DNA of 45,000 nucleotides, taken from Planctomycetota bacterium (GTDB lineage Bacteria; Planctomycetota; Phycisphaerae; Sedimentisphaerales; Anaerobacaceae). Of this stretch, positions 1-8,642 are shown one piece after another. How positions within the stretch are numbered: the stretch's first letter is position 1; each line of letters starts with the position of its first letter. Both the position numbers and the translations under genes were made by a program. Location: positions 1-45,000 of the forward strand of contig VRUL01000034.1 in NCBI GenBank assembly GCA_019456145.1, written 5' to 3'. Below the pieces are notes generated by a model. It was not told the DNA's origin. It saw only the letters and a program-made list of their open reading frames with translations, and made no database searches.

Positions 1-111
1 ATGACCGACGGCTTTGGCTTCTCACTTTCCCGCAGGGTGCCGTCTGATTACGGCAATGACGTAGCCAATTGGAAAGCCGGCACGCCTTCACCCGGCGTTG
101 TAAATCCATAG
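1..111 (+). CDS. C-terminal end of a lamin-tail-domain surface protein (partial)
   Basis: An open frame enters from the left edge and stops with TAG at 109-111. The 36 residues read GFGFSLSRRVPSDYGNDVAN followed by a WKAGTPSPGVVNP ending. A 'DG-x-SL-R ... N-x-x-NW ... TPG-x-N' ending is characteristic of the last strands of lamin-tail (LTD) domains found at the C-terminus of large secreted planctomycete proteins, including CotH-like ones. The rest of the gene lies outside the window, so its other domains and job cannot be given. The ATG at position 1 is simply an internal Met codon. Confidence 0.6.
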   Translation: MTDGFGFSLSRRVPSDYGNDVANWKAGTPSPGVVNP

Positions 112-385
112 AATCCCGCCAAAAGGCAAACATGCCATCTGTTCAACGCTGGTGAAAAGGGCGGCAAAGCGAAAAGGGGATCTAACTTCGGACTGCCAAT
201 CTGTCCGGCACCGTTGTTATTATCGCCTGACTGCGTTATTTAAACGTTACCAATGTTTTTCTGCCCATTACTGTTCAGGTCCCTCCTATGGTATGTCACT
301 TGGCTTTCTTGATTCAATTATGGAAAACGCATTAAGTTCTTTCTTTCAGCTTTTGCAAAACTAACATTGCACCCCGAAACGAAAG

Positions 386-529
386 TAAGGAGGGACACCT
401 ATAAAGATCTCAAAGTCAGTAGGATATCCCGATCCGGACCATCAGGGTCTTCGAATCATCGAAAAGAAACCGGCTGTCAATATTCAATACATGGATATCT
501 GGGAAATGAAATCCATGTGGGATACATAA
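386..529 (+). pseudogene. Decayed C-terminal fragment of a secreted beta-sandwich protein
   Basis: This lies in the otherwise gene-free stretch 112-575. A frame open only between the TAA at 386 and the TAA at 527-529 ends with MDIWEMKSMWDT. An ending of the form D-x-W-x-M-K-S-x-W is common in the last strand of C-terminal beta-sandwich modules of glycoside hydrolases such as GH32. No start codon or ribosome site is placed to express it, so I read it as a relic. Nothing else convincing is seen in 112-575; two short open frames there have no coding character. Confidence 0.35.
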
Positions 530-575
530 TATTAACGCTTTTTTATGATCGATGGCTATCCGGGCTGGTAGACCA

Positions 576-1925
576 TTATAGCACCTTGGTCACGCCGGGT
601 TTGGCGACAGGGTAATCACCCTGGGCGTCCGGCTTCACCGGCGCTTCAGAATCCATGGTGTACCGGTCCAAACCCGGAGCCAACTCCACATTTGAAGCAA
701 TAGCCTCTTCCCATTTAATCGTTTGGCCGGACTCAGCGGCCATGCGGCCAAGGATGCCAACCATAGCAGCATAGGCACAACGCTCAGCCTCATTGTAAGG
801 CTTGTTCTCGCGAATCGCATCGAAAAGCAGATCATGCTCAACCTGGTAACCACTACCGCGCGGTCCTTTAAATTGCCAGATCACATTTGCTGGCGTCTGC
901 TGGTGACCTTTGTAGATTCGGGGCTGGGGAACCCCTTCGCCGAGCACAGCCGAGCCCTTCGTACCATGGATCACGTCGCCGAAAAAGCCCCAGCAATTAC
1001 CCATGTGCCGGCCTTGCGCGAACAGTCGCGTACCATCCGCAAAGGAGTATTCCACTGCATAGTGGTCAAACAACTGATCGGGCTTGGTACGGACCTGACG
1101 CCCTCCCTGACCCTGGGCCGATACAGGCCAGGCATCCTTGCACCAGCAGCACACATCAAGATTGTGAATCAGCCAGTCGAGAATGAAACTACCGTTTAGC
1201 CAGGTGAAGTTGCTGTAGTTCTGAATCTGGTGAGCCAGTTCATTCATGCCGGGCCGTCGCGGACTAAAGCCGACCGGTCCGTGCTCACGATATGCCCAAC
1301 AGGTGATGATATCGCCGATGGCACCTTCATGCAGTTTGTGGACAGCCTCTTCCAGCGGTTTGTAGTGGCGGCTCATCAAGCCGCCGGCGATCTTAAGATT
1401 CTTCTTCGCGGCCTCTTTGCCGGCCTTGAGTACCCGGCGAATTCCAGGAGCATCAACGGCGAAAGACTTTTCCATAAAAACATGGCAGCCTTTGGCCACT
1501 GCGTATTCGAGGTGGATCGGCCGGAACGCCGGAGGCGTGGCCAGAAGCACGACCCCGCCAGGCGCGATAGCGTCAATAGCCTTCTTGTAAGCGTCCAAGC
1601 CGATGAACTGCCGGTCTTGTGGAACATTTACCTGCTTGGCGAACCGTCCGGAGAGACTCTTGTGGCTGCCCCTAACACGATTCTCGAAGACATCAGCTAA
1701 GGCGACCAGTTGAGTCGGCCCCTTGGTTGACAAGGCGTTGACGGCGGCTCCGGTACCACGCCCACCGCAACCAACCAGGGCAACCTTGATCTTGTTTTGC
1801 TCGGCAACATTGCCCCGTGCGGCAATGACGCTCGTCAGCGATACTCCGGCCAAAGCGCCGGTAGCCTGCTTGATGAACTCACGGCGGGAGTTGTATCTTT
1901 TCTGAGTATTACTTTGTTCGTTCAT
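576..1925 (-). CDS. Tat-exported Gfo/Idh/MocA family oxidoreductase
   Basis: NAD(P)-dependent sugar oxidoreductase of the Gfo/Idh/MocA family, 449 aa, probably acting outside the cytoplasm. The start at 1925 is chosen because AAAGGA lies 8 nt upstream and translation then begins MNEQ, just before a twin-arginine signal (SRREFIKQ). The Rossmann motif VALVGCGGRGTGA is near residue 55. The usual EKP of the family reads EKS here (VFMEKSFAVDA): the key Lys is kept and the Pro replaced. The C-terminal half is the alpha/beta substrate domain. Such enzymes in planctomycetes sit among secreted sugar-degradation genes, as here. The exact substrate cannot be told. A longer in-frame start at 2048 would bury the Tat signal and is rejected. 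Confidence 0.88.
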   Translation of the reverse strand: MNEQSNTQKRYNSRREFIKQATGALAGVSLTSVIAARGNVAEQNKIKVALVGCGGRGTGAAVNALSTKGPTQLVALADVFENRVRGSHKSLSGRFAKQVNVPQDRQFIGLDAYKKAIDAIAPGGVVLLATPPAFRPIHLEYAVAKGCHVFMEKSFAVDAPGIRRVLKAGKEAAKKNLKIAGGLMSRHYKPLEEAVHKLHEGAIGDIITCWAYREHGPVGFSPRRPGMNELAHQIQNYSNFTWLNGSFILDWLIHNLDVCCWCKDAWPVSAQGQGGRQVRTKPDQLFDHYAVEYSFADGTRLFAQGRHMGNCWGFFGDVIHGTKGSAVLGEGVPQPRIYKGHQQTPANVIWQFKGPRGSGYQVEHDLLFDAIRENKPYNEAERCAYAAMVGILGRMAAESGQTIKWEEAIASNVELAPGLDRYTMDSEAPVKPDAQGDYPVAKPGVTKVL

Positions 1926-2239
1926 TGCATGATCCTTTCTCTTTTTCTTGTGAATGGTCGCATAGGATGGACTGCAGCGGATGCTAATTCCTTTGAAGGA
2001 AATATCATGTGGCAACAGCCAACTAAGCGAACCCACCTCGGATATCATACCATTGAAGATTCATGTAAGTCCAGTATTTGAAAAAACCATTGTATATTGA
2101 CAATGTCCAATATTCAATATCTTTTTTTCTATATTTCTTCTTGTAGTAAAGAATTGGCTTGGCTTAGATACAATCTAAAAACTACTAACGATTATTATAC
2201 GTTAAAATGCGAATGTTAAACCAATCTTCATTCCGCAAT

Positions 2240-2383
2240 CTATTCATATATATTTTTCATCTGCCAGGCAACGAGCGATTTTAGTACGGCATTCCAGCCT
2301 TGGGGGCGCAGGGATACGCCCACGGTGTCTTTGCGGCTGGGATACACACGCATCGCGACGCATAGATTGAAACCATTACACAA
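2240..2383 (-). pseudogene. Remnant of a GH32-like C-terminal beta-sandwich
   Basis: This is the only coding-like sequence in the gene-free stretch 1926-2522. On the minus strand a frame ending at TAG 2240-2242 reads MRVYPSRKDTVGVSL, then WNAVLKSLVAWQMKNIYE. The VYP-x-R-x-D-x-x-GVSL ... AWQMK-x-I pattern recalls the C-terminal module of GH32 (levanase/invertase-type) enzymes. An in-frame TGA lies about 14 codons upstream of the Met at 2353 and no catalytic domain is present, so this is a relic of a deleted gene. Identification is by motif memory only. Confidence 0.45.
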
Positions 2384-2522
2384 TTCTCACTTTTACCTGC
2401 ATGCTGCGTATTGGCGCTGCCATATTTGCTAAGGCGGGAACGACAGAAACCAATTTAGGGACAATTCAGTTCATGCCACGTTACTCAAACCATAATTGGC
2501 GTTGAAGGAACGTCAACTGAGT

Positions 2523-3671
2523 TCAGCGGAGAGGCGTCAACTCGATATTCCTGAACATGATGGGAACGCCTTCGCTTTGCAGACCGATGTATCCCTTACT
2601 AATGTTTACGCCGGTCGCCTTGTTCTGGAGTTGGCCATTCACAGTCAGCTCCATAGTGTCACCTTTGCAGATGATCTCGTACTTATTCCAGCCGCCGGGT
2701 TCTTTCTCATTGGATTCATTCATGCGCGGCGTGTAGCTGATGGGACTGTCTTTGCCGGCCTTGTTTTCACTGAACTTGCAGCCCATTCCAATTAAATCGC
2801 CGGCGCGTGCGTGCATAAGCTGCGCTTCCATGCACAGGGGCCAGACTTTCTCTTCTCCGCTCATATGCAGTAGAACGCCGCTGTTGCCGGGCTTCTCAAG
2901 CCATCGCCATTCGAGGACGAGTTTGTAATCGCTATACTCCTGCCTGGTACGCAGAAAGCCTACGGGGTTTCCCGAACACCGAAGTTCGCCGTTCTGTACC
3001 TTCCATACGCTCTTGGGATCGGCATCTGAATCCTTCTGATACACATACCCGTCTTTGAGATCTTTCTTGTTGAACAGGGCAATGGCCTCGCTGCCTGCCG
3101 CAGCGCTTGTATCTTCCTGTTTGTAATCGCCCACGATTTTGACCGTGCCGAAGGGGAAGCATTTTTTTAGTGCCGATTTCAGGCTATTGGGAAGTTCATC
3201 TCCTTCCATCAACGTCGCCTCGGGATCGCCGATGCCAAGTGCTTTCGCCGTGTCACTGCCTGCTTCATACGTGGTGAGCATCACTTCACCATAGAGAAAC
3301 TTGTCGAGCAGGATACGCCCGTTCAAAATACTTAACATGGGAGTGTCGCCATCTTCGTTTAACATAAACACAATAACGATATTTCTGGTGAAGAAACCGG
3401 GCCAATCATATTGCTTCTTTTCGGTAGAGAAGACATGCTTTATTATGGCGTCACCGTTTTCACTTCTTGTTTGTCCCTTAACCATCCCCTGCTCGTCAAC
3501 GGACAGTTCGAATTGAAAATCGAGAACTTCAATTCCACCTTCGCTGATGAACGACCCGGTGCCTTTTCCTTCCCAGGTAAAGGGCGGTTCCACGTCCTGG
3601 GCCGTGCAGGGTATTCCCATCATCACGGCCGCAACAAATGCCAGTACAAGTGTTTTTGTCGAGTGTGTCAT
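2523..3671 (-). CDS. Secreted DUF1080 (3-keto-disaccharide hydrolase-like) protein
   Basis: 382 aa. The start at 3671 is set by GGAGGA 6 nt upstream. A signal peptide with cleavage after CTAQ is visible in the first 25 residues. Residues about 25-190 form an N-terminal region I do not recognise. The C-terminal half (from EAIALFNKKDLKDG to the end) is a DUF1080 concanavalin-type fold with the usual 'SVWKVQNGELRCSGNPVGFL' start, W-rich strands (LEWRWLEKPGNSGVL) and end (GVPIMFRNIELTPLR). Members of this family include 3-keto-glycoside hydrolases that work with Gfo/Idh oxidoreductases. A good promoter lies just upstream (3728-3756). Confidence 0.87.
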   Translation of the reverse strand: MTHSTKTLVLAFVAAVMMGIPCTAQDVEPPFTWEGKGTGSFISEGGIEVLDFQFELSVDEQGMVKGQTRSENGDAIIKHVFSTEKKQYDWPGFFTRNIVIVFMLNEDGDTPMLSILNGRILLDKFLYGEVMLTTYEAGSDTAKALGIGDPEATLMEGDELPNSLKSALKKCFPFGTVKIVGDYKQEDTSAAAGSEAIALFNKKDLKDGYVYQKDSDADPKSVWKVQNGELRCSGNPVGFLRTRQEYSDYKLVLEWRWLEKPGNSGVLLHMSGEEKVWPLCMEAQLMHARAGDLIGMGCKFSENKAGKDSPISYTPRMNESNEKEPGGWNKYEIICKGDTMELTVNGQLQNKATGVNISKGYIGLQSEGVPIMFRNIELTPLR

Positions 3672-3727
3672 AATTTTCCTCCAAAACCTAAATGAATGTT
3701 GAATAAGCATTACTCATTTTAATGCCT

Positions 3728-3756
3728 ATTATACCTATTACCGGTTTTTTAAGCAA
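3728..3756 (-). promoter_or_regulatory. Sigma-70-type promoter for the DUF1080 gene
   Basis: On the minus strand TTGCTT (3751-3756) is followed after 17 nt by TATAAT (3728-3733). The leader between the -10 box and the start codon at 3671 is closely similar to the leader of the next gene upstream (start 4585), which shares AAATGAGTAATG, TTCAACATT and AGGTTTTG. Confidence 0.65.
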
Positions 3757-3781
3757 CTGATAGCTGGATCTCCAAACTGAT

Positions 3782-4585
3782 TCATTGGATCGTAGCTGCC
3801 TGCAGGCGTCTCAAGTCGGCCAGGTCAGCTTCATTTTCGGTCTTATTTTGCATTGATGCAGGATTCTTGCGGTTTTGCCAGACCCAATGCTCGACGTGCC
3901 CGTCCGCAAAGGAAAAATCACAGCCCCGGCTGTGGCGATCGGTGGGCAGGTTTGACCAACTATCCGATGGTGGTGAATTAACAGTGAAACATGCGTCATC
4001 AATGCTCTCGGCGTGTTCGTCCAGGAAAACGAATAGTCTCACCGGTTTCCGAATCGCTGCGGTCTTGAACACCACTGGCGATCCGAATTGCGGTCCACCG
4101 AGATTGGAATTCATCGAATAACTCCGAGTGCGTTCCATACCGAGTTCCACTCCAGCGGGGGAGCGGACACGGGATGCGTCAGCCGGGCAGCGATAGAGCT
4201 TCATGGAGCGGTTATATTTGCCCGTGAAGAACACCCCATTCTCAATCCGTGTTGTGTCGGAGTCGTGAGGCGCACTGGAGTCGCCAATCCAGGAGTTTGG
4301 AGTGCTTCGCCAAACACCACTGGTCGGTGCGGCTATGTTAGAAGGCACTTTGTCTTCGTTGCTATCCACATAAAGCTGCCAACAAAGTTGCAGTTGCTTG
4401 AGATTGTTGCAACAGAAAATGCGGTATGCTTGCGCCCTGGCCTTGTTGAGGGCAGGTATTAAGATGCTCATCAAAAGAGAAATGATGGCGATGACCACCA
4501 GCAATTCGACGAGTGTGAACGCGCCGTGACGCCGCCGGTTAATCCGGTTTTCTCGCATTTCGCTTGCTTTGGTCGAATGTTTCAT
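3782..4585 (-). CDS. Pseudopilin-like protein with type IV prepilin N-terminus (DUF1559-like)
   Basis: 267 aa. Residues about 18-45 are a class III prepilin cleavage and methylation segment ([19 protein letters not shown]), which after processing forms the N-terminal helix. The C-terminal part ends with [12 protein letters not shown], matching the H-X9-DG type ending of pseudopilin-like proteins that are highly multiplied in planctomycetes. It is probably an exported fibre or type II secretion-like minor subunit. The start at 4585 has only weak GAAGAA spacing, and the Met at residue 9 is an alternative. Its promoter and leader resemble those of the downstream DUF1080 gene. Confidence 0.85.
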   Translation of the reverse strand: MKHSTKASEMRENRINRRRHGAFTLVELLVVIAIISLLMSILIPALNKARAQAYRIFCCNNLKQLQLCWQLYVDSNEDKVPSNIAAPTSGVWRSTPNSWIGDSSAPHDSDTTRIENGVFFTGKYNRSMKLYRCPADASRVRSPAGVELGMERTRSYSMNSNLGGPQFGSPVVFKTAAIRKPVRLFVFLDEHAESIDDACFTVNSPPSDSWSNLPTDRHSRGCDFSFADGHVEHWVWQNRKNPASMQNKTENEADLADLRRLQAATIQ

Positions 4586-4643
4586 TGTTTTTCTTCAAAA
4601 CCTGAATAAATGTTGAATCGACATTACTCATTTGAAGAGAGTA

Positions 4644-4649
4644 ATTATA
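4644..4649 (-). promoter_or_regulatory. -10 box of the prepilin-like gene
   Basis: TATAAT on the minus strand, 58 nt upstream of the start at 4585. No strong -35 is seen (AGGTTA at about 17 nt). The 60-nt segment from here to the start codon is a near copy of the leader upstream of the DUF1080 gene at 3672-3733. Confidence 0.5.
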
Positions 4650-4857
4650 CCAGTATTCATGTTTCTTAACCTACTTTTCATGACAGACTGCATCCTGTCA
4701 ATAATTCTTGCCTAAGAGCTATGCATTCAGTGATCAAAAAGTTAATTCTACCCAATTAATAAGAGACTTACAATCACTCTTCCTGCTCAAATCATAAATC
4801 ACAGAATCCGACATTTTCCATATAGACGCGCTGGCAACCACCACCGATGAACCGGCT

Positions 4858-5280
4858 TCACCGGTCGCCGCCCAGTCCCAGCACTACGACGTTGTCGAAC
4901 CAGGCTTCAACGAGGTGCGCTCGAACGCCGATGGCGAACAGTTCCGATCCGTCTTGGTGTCCGGTCGTAAGCCAAATCTGGTTGCCCCAAACAACCGGAG
5001 AGGACCACCCCTTGCTGTGAATCGACGTTTTCCAACGCACATTTTTCGTTTCACTAAACTCCACTGGGAGATTTTTTGCCAGGCTCTTGCCGTCTCCATT
5101 TGGACCACGAAACTGATTCCAGTAGTCTTTATCTTCCACGTGGACCTTCTTCGTACCGGATACCTTTGTGGCGGCATCCTGAGCGGATGCGATGTCAAGA
5201 AGAAGTACGAGCATCGCGCATACCAGGACACATGCCTGCAACCTGTGTGAGTTCAATCGGTTTGTCTTACTTGATATCAT
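4858..5280 (-). pseudogene. Truncated PQQ-like beta-propeller protein with foreign tail
   Basis: 140 codons from the ATG at 5280, which overlaps the stop of the preceding gene (5267) by 14 nt. It begins with a signal peptide (cleavage near IASAQDA). It follows the intact PQQ-like propeller at 7311-8627 closely (WNQFRGPNGDGKSLA, then VRWKTSIHSKGWSSPVVWGN, against WPDWRGPTGDGRSDA and IVWKTRIHDLGYSTPVVWGD). After only about one blade (ELFAIGV) it switches to RAHLVEAWFDNVVVLGLGGD, which looks like the C-terminal strand of a different beta-sandwich protein. The family is usually over 400 residues, so a deletion fused two gene ends. Its product, if made, cannot form a propeller. Confidence 0.65.
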
Positions 5281-7279
5281 TATTTTGAATCTCTTTGATG
5301 AAGAGATTGCGGTATTCAATGGGGCAGGGGTTCTCTTTGCCGAGGTTATCACCGTGCACAACGATATGCTTCTGAAGCCTGATAGGTGCCGCCTCCATGT
5401 TCATCATCCAGTCGTGGTACTCGAAGTTGTCAAGAATGACCTCTCCGTCATACTCGGCTGAGAAGGTCCGGCCTTTCATGGTCAGCTTGACTATATGCCA
5501 GATGCCGACTTCCGGATCGATGTGTCGGACATGAGGTTTCTCTTGCTCCTTGAGTCCCATTTTCTTTGCAACCTGTTTCGGTAGAAAATAGTAACTTTCC
5601 AGGTGTCCCATTCCGCCCCTGGATCTCAGGTTGAACTGCTCCATGTCTCCGAAGCCCGGGATTTCCGGAATCAGTCTGCGAAAGTTGATGCCGCTGTCCG
5701 AAATTGTCGGCATCCTGAAATCGAGCATTAATATGAAATCTCTGTAATGCTTCTTTGTTGACAGGCTGGCGCCCCAGTTTTTAATAAGCCCCGGTGACTT
5801 AAGTACGCCGTCTTCAATCGACCAGTATTCTTTGACCAGGGGCGGCGTATGCCAGCCGGTGAGGTCCCTGCCGTTGAAGAGCGCTGTAAAACCCTCCGGC
5901 GGAACGTTAAGTTCCGAAGTGTTGATTTCCTTGATGAACAGGTTGCGGTACTCAATCGGACAAGGATTTCTCTCGCCGGGCTTATCGCCGTCGGTGAAGC
6001 GATGCTTCTGAAACCGGATGGCATTGGGTTTCGTGCTCAGGATACCTTCCGGATATTCAAAGCGATCGAGAATGACCTGGCCATCATATTCAGCCGTCAG
6101 GTTCTTGCCGACCACGGTTAGCTTGACGGTATGCCAGAGGCCAATTTCCGGATCAATGTATTTGACGTGAGGAAGTTGTTCCTTTGTCAGTTTCATGTTC
6201 TCCGGCAGGAAATGGAAACTTTCCAACTGCCCCATGCCGCCTTTGGACCGGATGTTGAATTGTTCGGCGTCGCCAAACTTTCCAATCATCGCCGGAGCCA
6301 GGTTTCGAAAGTGGATCCCGCTATCGGATTTCGCCGGCATCCTGAAATCAGCCATCAGCACATAATCCCGATACTCTTTCTCTGTCACCAGATCCGCGCC
6401 CCACTGCTCGAGAAGACCGTGCGACTTGAGTACGCCGTCCTCAACAGACCACATTTCTTTGACCTTGGGATATACTCGCCAGCCGGTGAAGTCCTTGCCG
6501 TTGAAGAGGGCAGTGAAACCTTCAGGCGGTACGTTCAGTTTCTTCTGTTGGTCTGCTTTCCATTCCTTGATGCACATGTTGCGAACTGCTATCGGGCCGT
6601 AATCGCCCTGGATGATAATGGGGCCCTGCGGATACTGTTTGCGGTCCCAGTTTGTGCCGCAGGCGTATGGCACTTCCACATCCTCCTGGATTACCTGGCC
6701 ATTGTGCACTACTTTTACGAATTTGGCGTGGGCCGTCTTGTTGCCCTCTTCGTCGAATCTGGCAGCATGAAAGATAATGTCCATCGTCTGCCACTGGCCC
6801 GGCGGTTTGGCGGCGTTGACCTTAGGGGGAGAGCCCTTGTCGATGTGATGGTAGGTAGGCTTGCTCTCGGCCCGCGGATATACCCCCCCGCAATGTCCCG
6901 CCGTTGGTTTCTTAACTCCGTAGCTGTCGAGAATCTGGATTTCATAGTTGCCATGAAATATCACGCCGGAGTTCGAGCCCTTGGCGACCATGAACTCCAG
7001 GTGGACTTCGACGTCACGGTAATCGCGCCGCTTAGTGACGAGGCTGGGGCACTTGCCTTCTTTGCCGTTTATCAGGACGCCAGTGCCAGCCTTACCGACC
7101 AATCGTCTTATGTTATCCGAGTTGAGCGCGGCATCTCCAGCTACGTCCCATTTGTCGCTATTATACCAGCCTGCAAAGTTGTCATCACCTGCTATAGCCG
7201 CCCTTTCGGACATCAACAACAGCCCCACAGCGAGTAACAGCAATACTATTGTTTGTATTGTGCAGTTTTTCTTATTCAT
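5267..7279 (-). CDS. Secreted protein with three DUF1080 domains
   Basis: 670 aa from the start at 7279 (AAAGGA about 12 nt upstream; an earlier Met at 7303 is possible). A signal peptide ends near AAIAGDD. Three concanavalin-type DUF1080 domains follow. The first (about residues 30-245) holds GSNSGVIFHGNYEIQILDSYG. The second and third (about 255-455 and 465-665) each start NVPPEGFTALFNG and share DSGI-x-FR, EQFN-x-RS-x-GGMG and CPIEYRNLFIKEI, showing an internal duplication. DUF1080 proteins include 3-keto-glycoside hydrolases. It is transcribed with the Gfo/Idh and PQQ genes upstream, which suggests oxidation-assisted glycoside cleavage outside the cytoplasm. The substrate is unknown. Confidence 0.86.
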   Translation of the reverse strand: MNKKNCTIQTIVLLLLAVGLLLMSERAAIAGDDNFAGWYNSDKWDVAGDAALNSDNIRRLVGKAGTGVLINGKEGKCPSLVTKRRDYRDVEVHLEFMVAKGSNSGVIFHGNYEIQILDSYGVKKPTAGHCGGVYPRAESKPTYHHIDKGSPPKVNAAKPPGQWQTMDIIFHAARFDEEGNKTAHAKFVKVVHNGQVIQEDVEVPYACGTNWDRKQYPQGPIIIQGDYGPIAVRNMCIKEWKADQQKKLNVPPEGFTALFNGKDFTGWRVYPKVKEMWSVEDGVLKSHGLLEQWGADLVTEKEYRDYVLMADFRMPAKSDSGIHFRNLAPAMIGKFGDAEQFNIRSKGGMGQLESFHFLPENMKLTKEQLPHVKYIDPEIGLWHTVKLTVVGKNLTAEYDGQVILDRFEYPEGILSTKPNAIRFQKHRFTDGDKPGERNPCPIEYRNLFIKEINTSELNVPPEGFTALFNGRDLTGWHTPPLVKEYWSIEDGVLKSPGLIKNWGASLSTKKHYRDFILMLDFRMPTISDSGINFRRLIPEIPGFGDMEQFNLRSRGGMGHLESYYFLPKQVAKKMGLKEQEKPHVRHIDPEVGIWHIVKLTMKGRTFSAEYDGEVILDNFEYHDWMMNMEAAPIRLQKHIVVHGDNLGKENPCPIEYRNLFIKEIQNNDIK

Positions 7280-7310
7280 CCTATTTGATTTCCTTTGCTC
7301 CATATTCCGA

Positions 7311-8627
7311 CTACTTGCGTTGTACACGATACAGGTGTGTTTTAGTGCGAAGCAGCAGCGACTTGCCCGCTACCGCGGGAGATGCTCCCAAAAAACCGTC
7401 AAGCTCGTTGACCGCCAATTTGCGAAACTTCGGTCCGGGCTCTATAACAGTGGTCTTGCCTTCTTTGCTGGAAATGTATATCCGGCCATCAGCATACAGC
7501 AGCGAAGCGCCGTATTTACCGTCAAGACGCTCAGACCATACCGTCTTGCCGGTCTTCGCTTCCTTACATATCAGTACACCCCTATCGCTCAACGTATAAA
7601 GAAGATCGCCGACAAGCACGGGTGAGCTTTCGAGCGGGACGTCTTTGGTCATTTTCCAGACGACGTGCGTATCGGTCACGTCTCCAGCGCCGCCTTGACG
7701 CACGGCCCATAAGTGGGTGGCATTCGGGGAACCGCCGCAATTGATAAAGAACAGCCCGAGACCAGTCACAATTCGGGAGATGGTGTTGTCGTCGCGGTAT
7801 ATGACCCGCCATAGCTCCTTGCCGGTTTTCGGCTCATGGGCTGTCACAAGCATGGCGCCGTTGCTGACTAACTGAGCTTTGCCATTCACCTCAACGATCA
7901 CCGGCGTGTGATAGGCCTTGCGGAGATATACCGGCTCAACATGGCCGTAAAGTTCCTGAGGCCGCTCGTAGCGCCAGACTGTATTCCCCGTCTTCGTGTC
8001 CAAAGCGGCAATGAACTGGACGTCCGTGCCCTCGAGGTGCACGATGAGCAAATCTTCAAACAGAACAGGCGAGGAAACCGGGCCCTGCATATGCTCGCAG
8101 TTCAAATCTGTCCGCCGCCACAGAACCTTGCCCGTTTTTGAATCTATAGCTGCTGTTCCGTGAGTGCCGTAGTGCACGTAGGCTCGGTCCTTTTCCACCA
8201 CGGCCGAAGGCGTCGCATAAGAATTTTTTGCGTTAATTCGCTGGGGCTTCTTTGGATGAAAAACCTCAACGTCGTGGACGACTCGGCCGGTATTCAGATC
8301 GATGCAGACGGCGTAGAGAGTCCGACCGTCCTTTGTCGCCGTAGTTACCCAGACTTGATCGCCCCACACGACGGGCGTTGAGTAGCCAAGGTCATGTATG
8401 CGGGTCTTCCAGACGATGTTCTCCGATTCCGACCAGTTCAGTGGGAGATCGGTTGCATCACTTCGACCGTCACCGGTCGGTCCTCGCCAATCCGGCCAGT
8501 TCCCCTGGTCTCCTTGCTGCTTCGCCCATGTGTTATCAGCGGCCGCCGCGACGCATCCAATCAGCGGCAGCACAATAAACGCAAATGTTATTGTTTGCAT
8601 CCTGCAGTCTGTCCTGTTGAACTTCAT
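7311..8627 (-). CDS. Secreted PQQ-like beta-propeller (BamB-like) protein
   Basis: 438 aa; AAGGAA lies 9 nt before the ATG at 8627. A hydrophobic signal (FAFIVLPLIGCVAAAAD) leads into the planctomycete 'WPDWRGPTGDGRS' N-terminus. Repeated blades carry GKVLWRR, GNTVWRYERP, GKELWRVIY and GKTVWSERL, the 'A-x-D-x-x-T-G-K-x-x-W' signature of PQQ-type WD-like repeats. Such proteins are not necessarily PQQ-dependent enzymes; many are scaffold-like. The gene lies 15 nt after the Gfo/Idh gene and ends 31 nt before the triple-DUF1080 start, so the three form an operon. Confidence 0.87.
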   Translation of the reverse strand: MKFNRTDCRMQTITFAFIVLPLIGCVAAAADNTWAKQQGDQGNWPDWRGPTGDGRSDATDLPLNWSESENIVWKTRIHDLGYSTPVVWGDQVWVTTATKDGRTLYAVCIDLNTGRVVHDVEVFHPKKPQRINAKNSYATPSAVVEKDRAYVHYGTHGTAAIDSKTGKVLWRRTDLNCEHMQGPVSSPVLFEDLLIVHLEGTDVQFIAALDTKTGNTVWRYERPQELYGHVEPVYLRKAYHTPVIVEVNGKAQLVSNGAMLVTAHEPKTGKELWRVIYRDDNTISRIVTGLGLFFINCGGSPNATHLWAVRQGGAGDVTDTHVVWKMTKDVPLESSPVLVGDLLYTLSDRGVLICKEAKTGKTVWSERLDGKYGASLLYADGRIYISSKEGKTTVIEPGPKFRKLAVNELDGFLGASPAVAGKSLLLRTKTHLYRVQRK

Positions 8628-8642
8628 AATTGAATTTCCTTG

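Noticed and set aside
152..615. Two plus-strand frames of 70 and 82 codons
   Set aside because: Poor composition and no start signals; the second is in a different frame from the recognisable fragment at 386-529.
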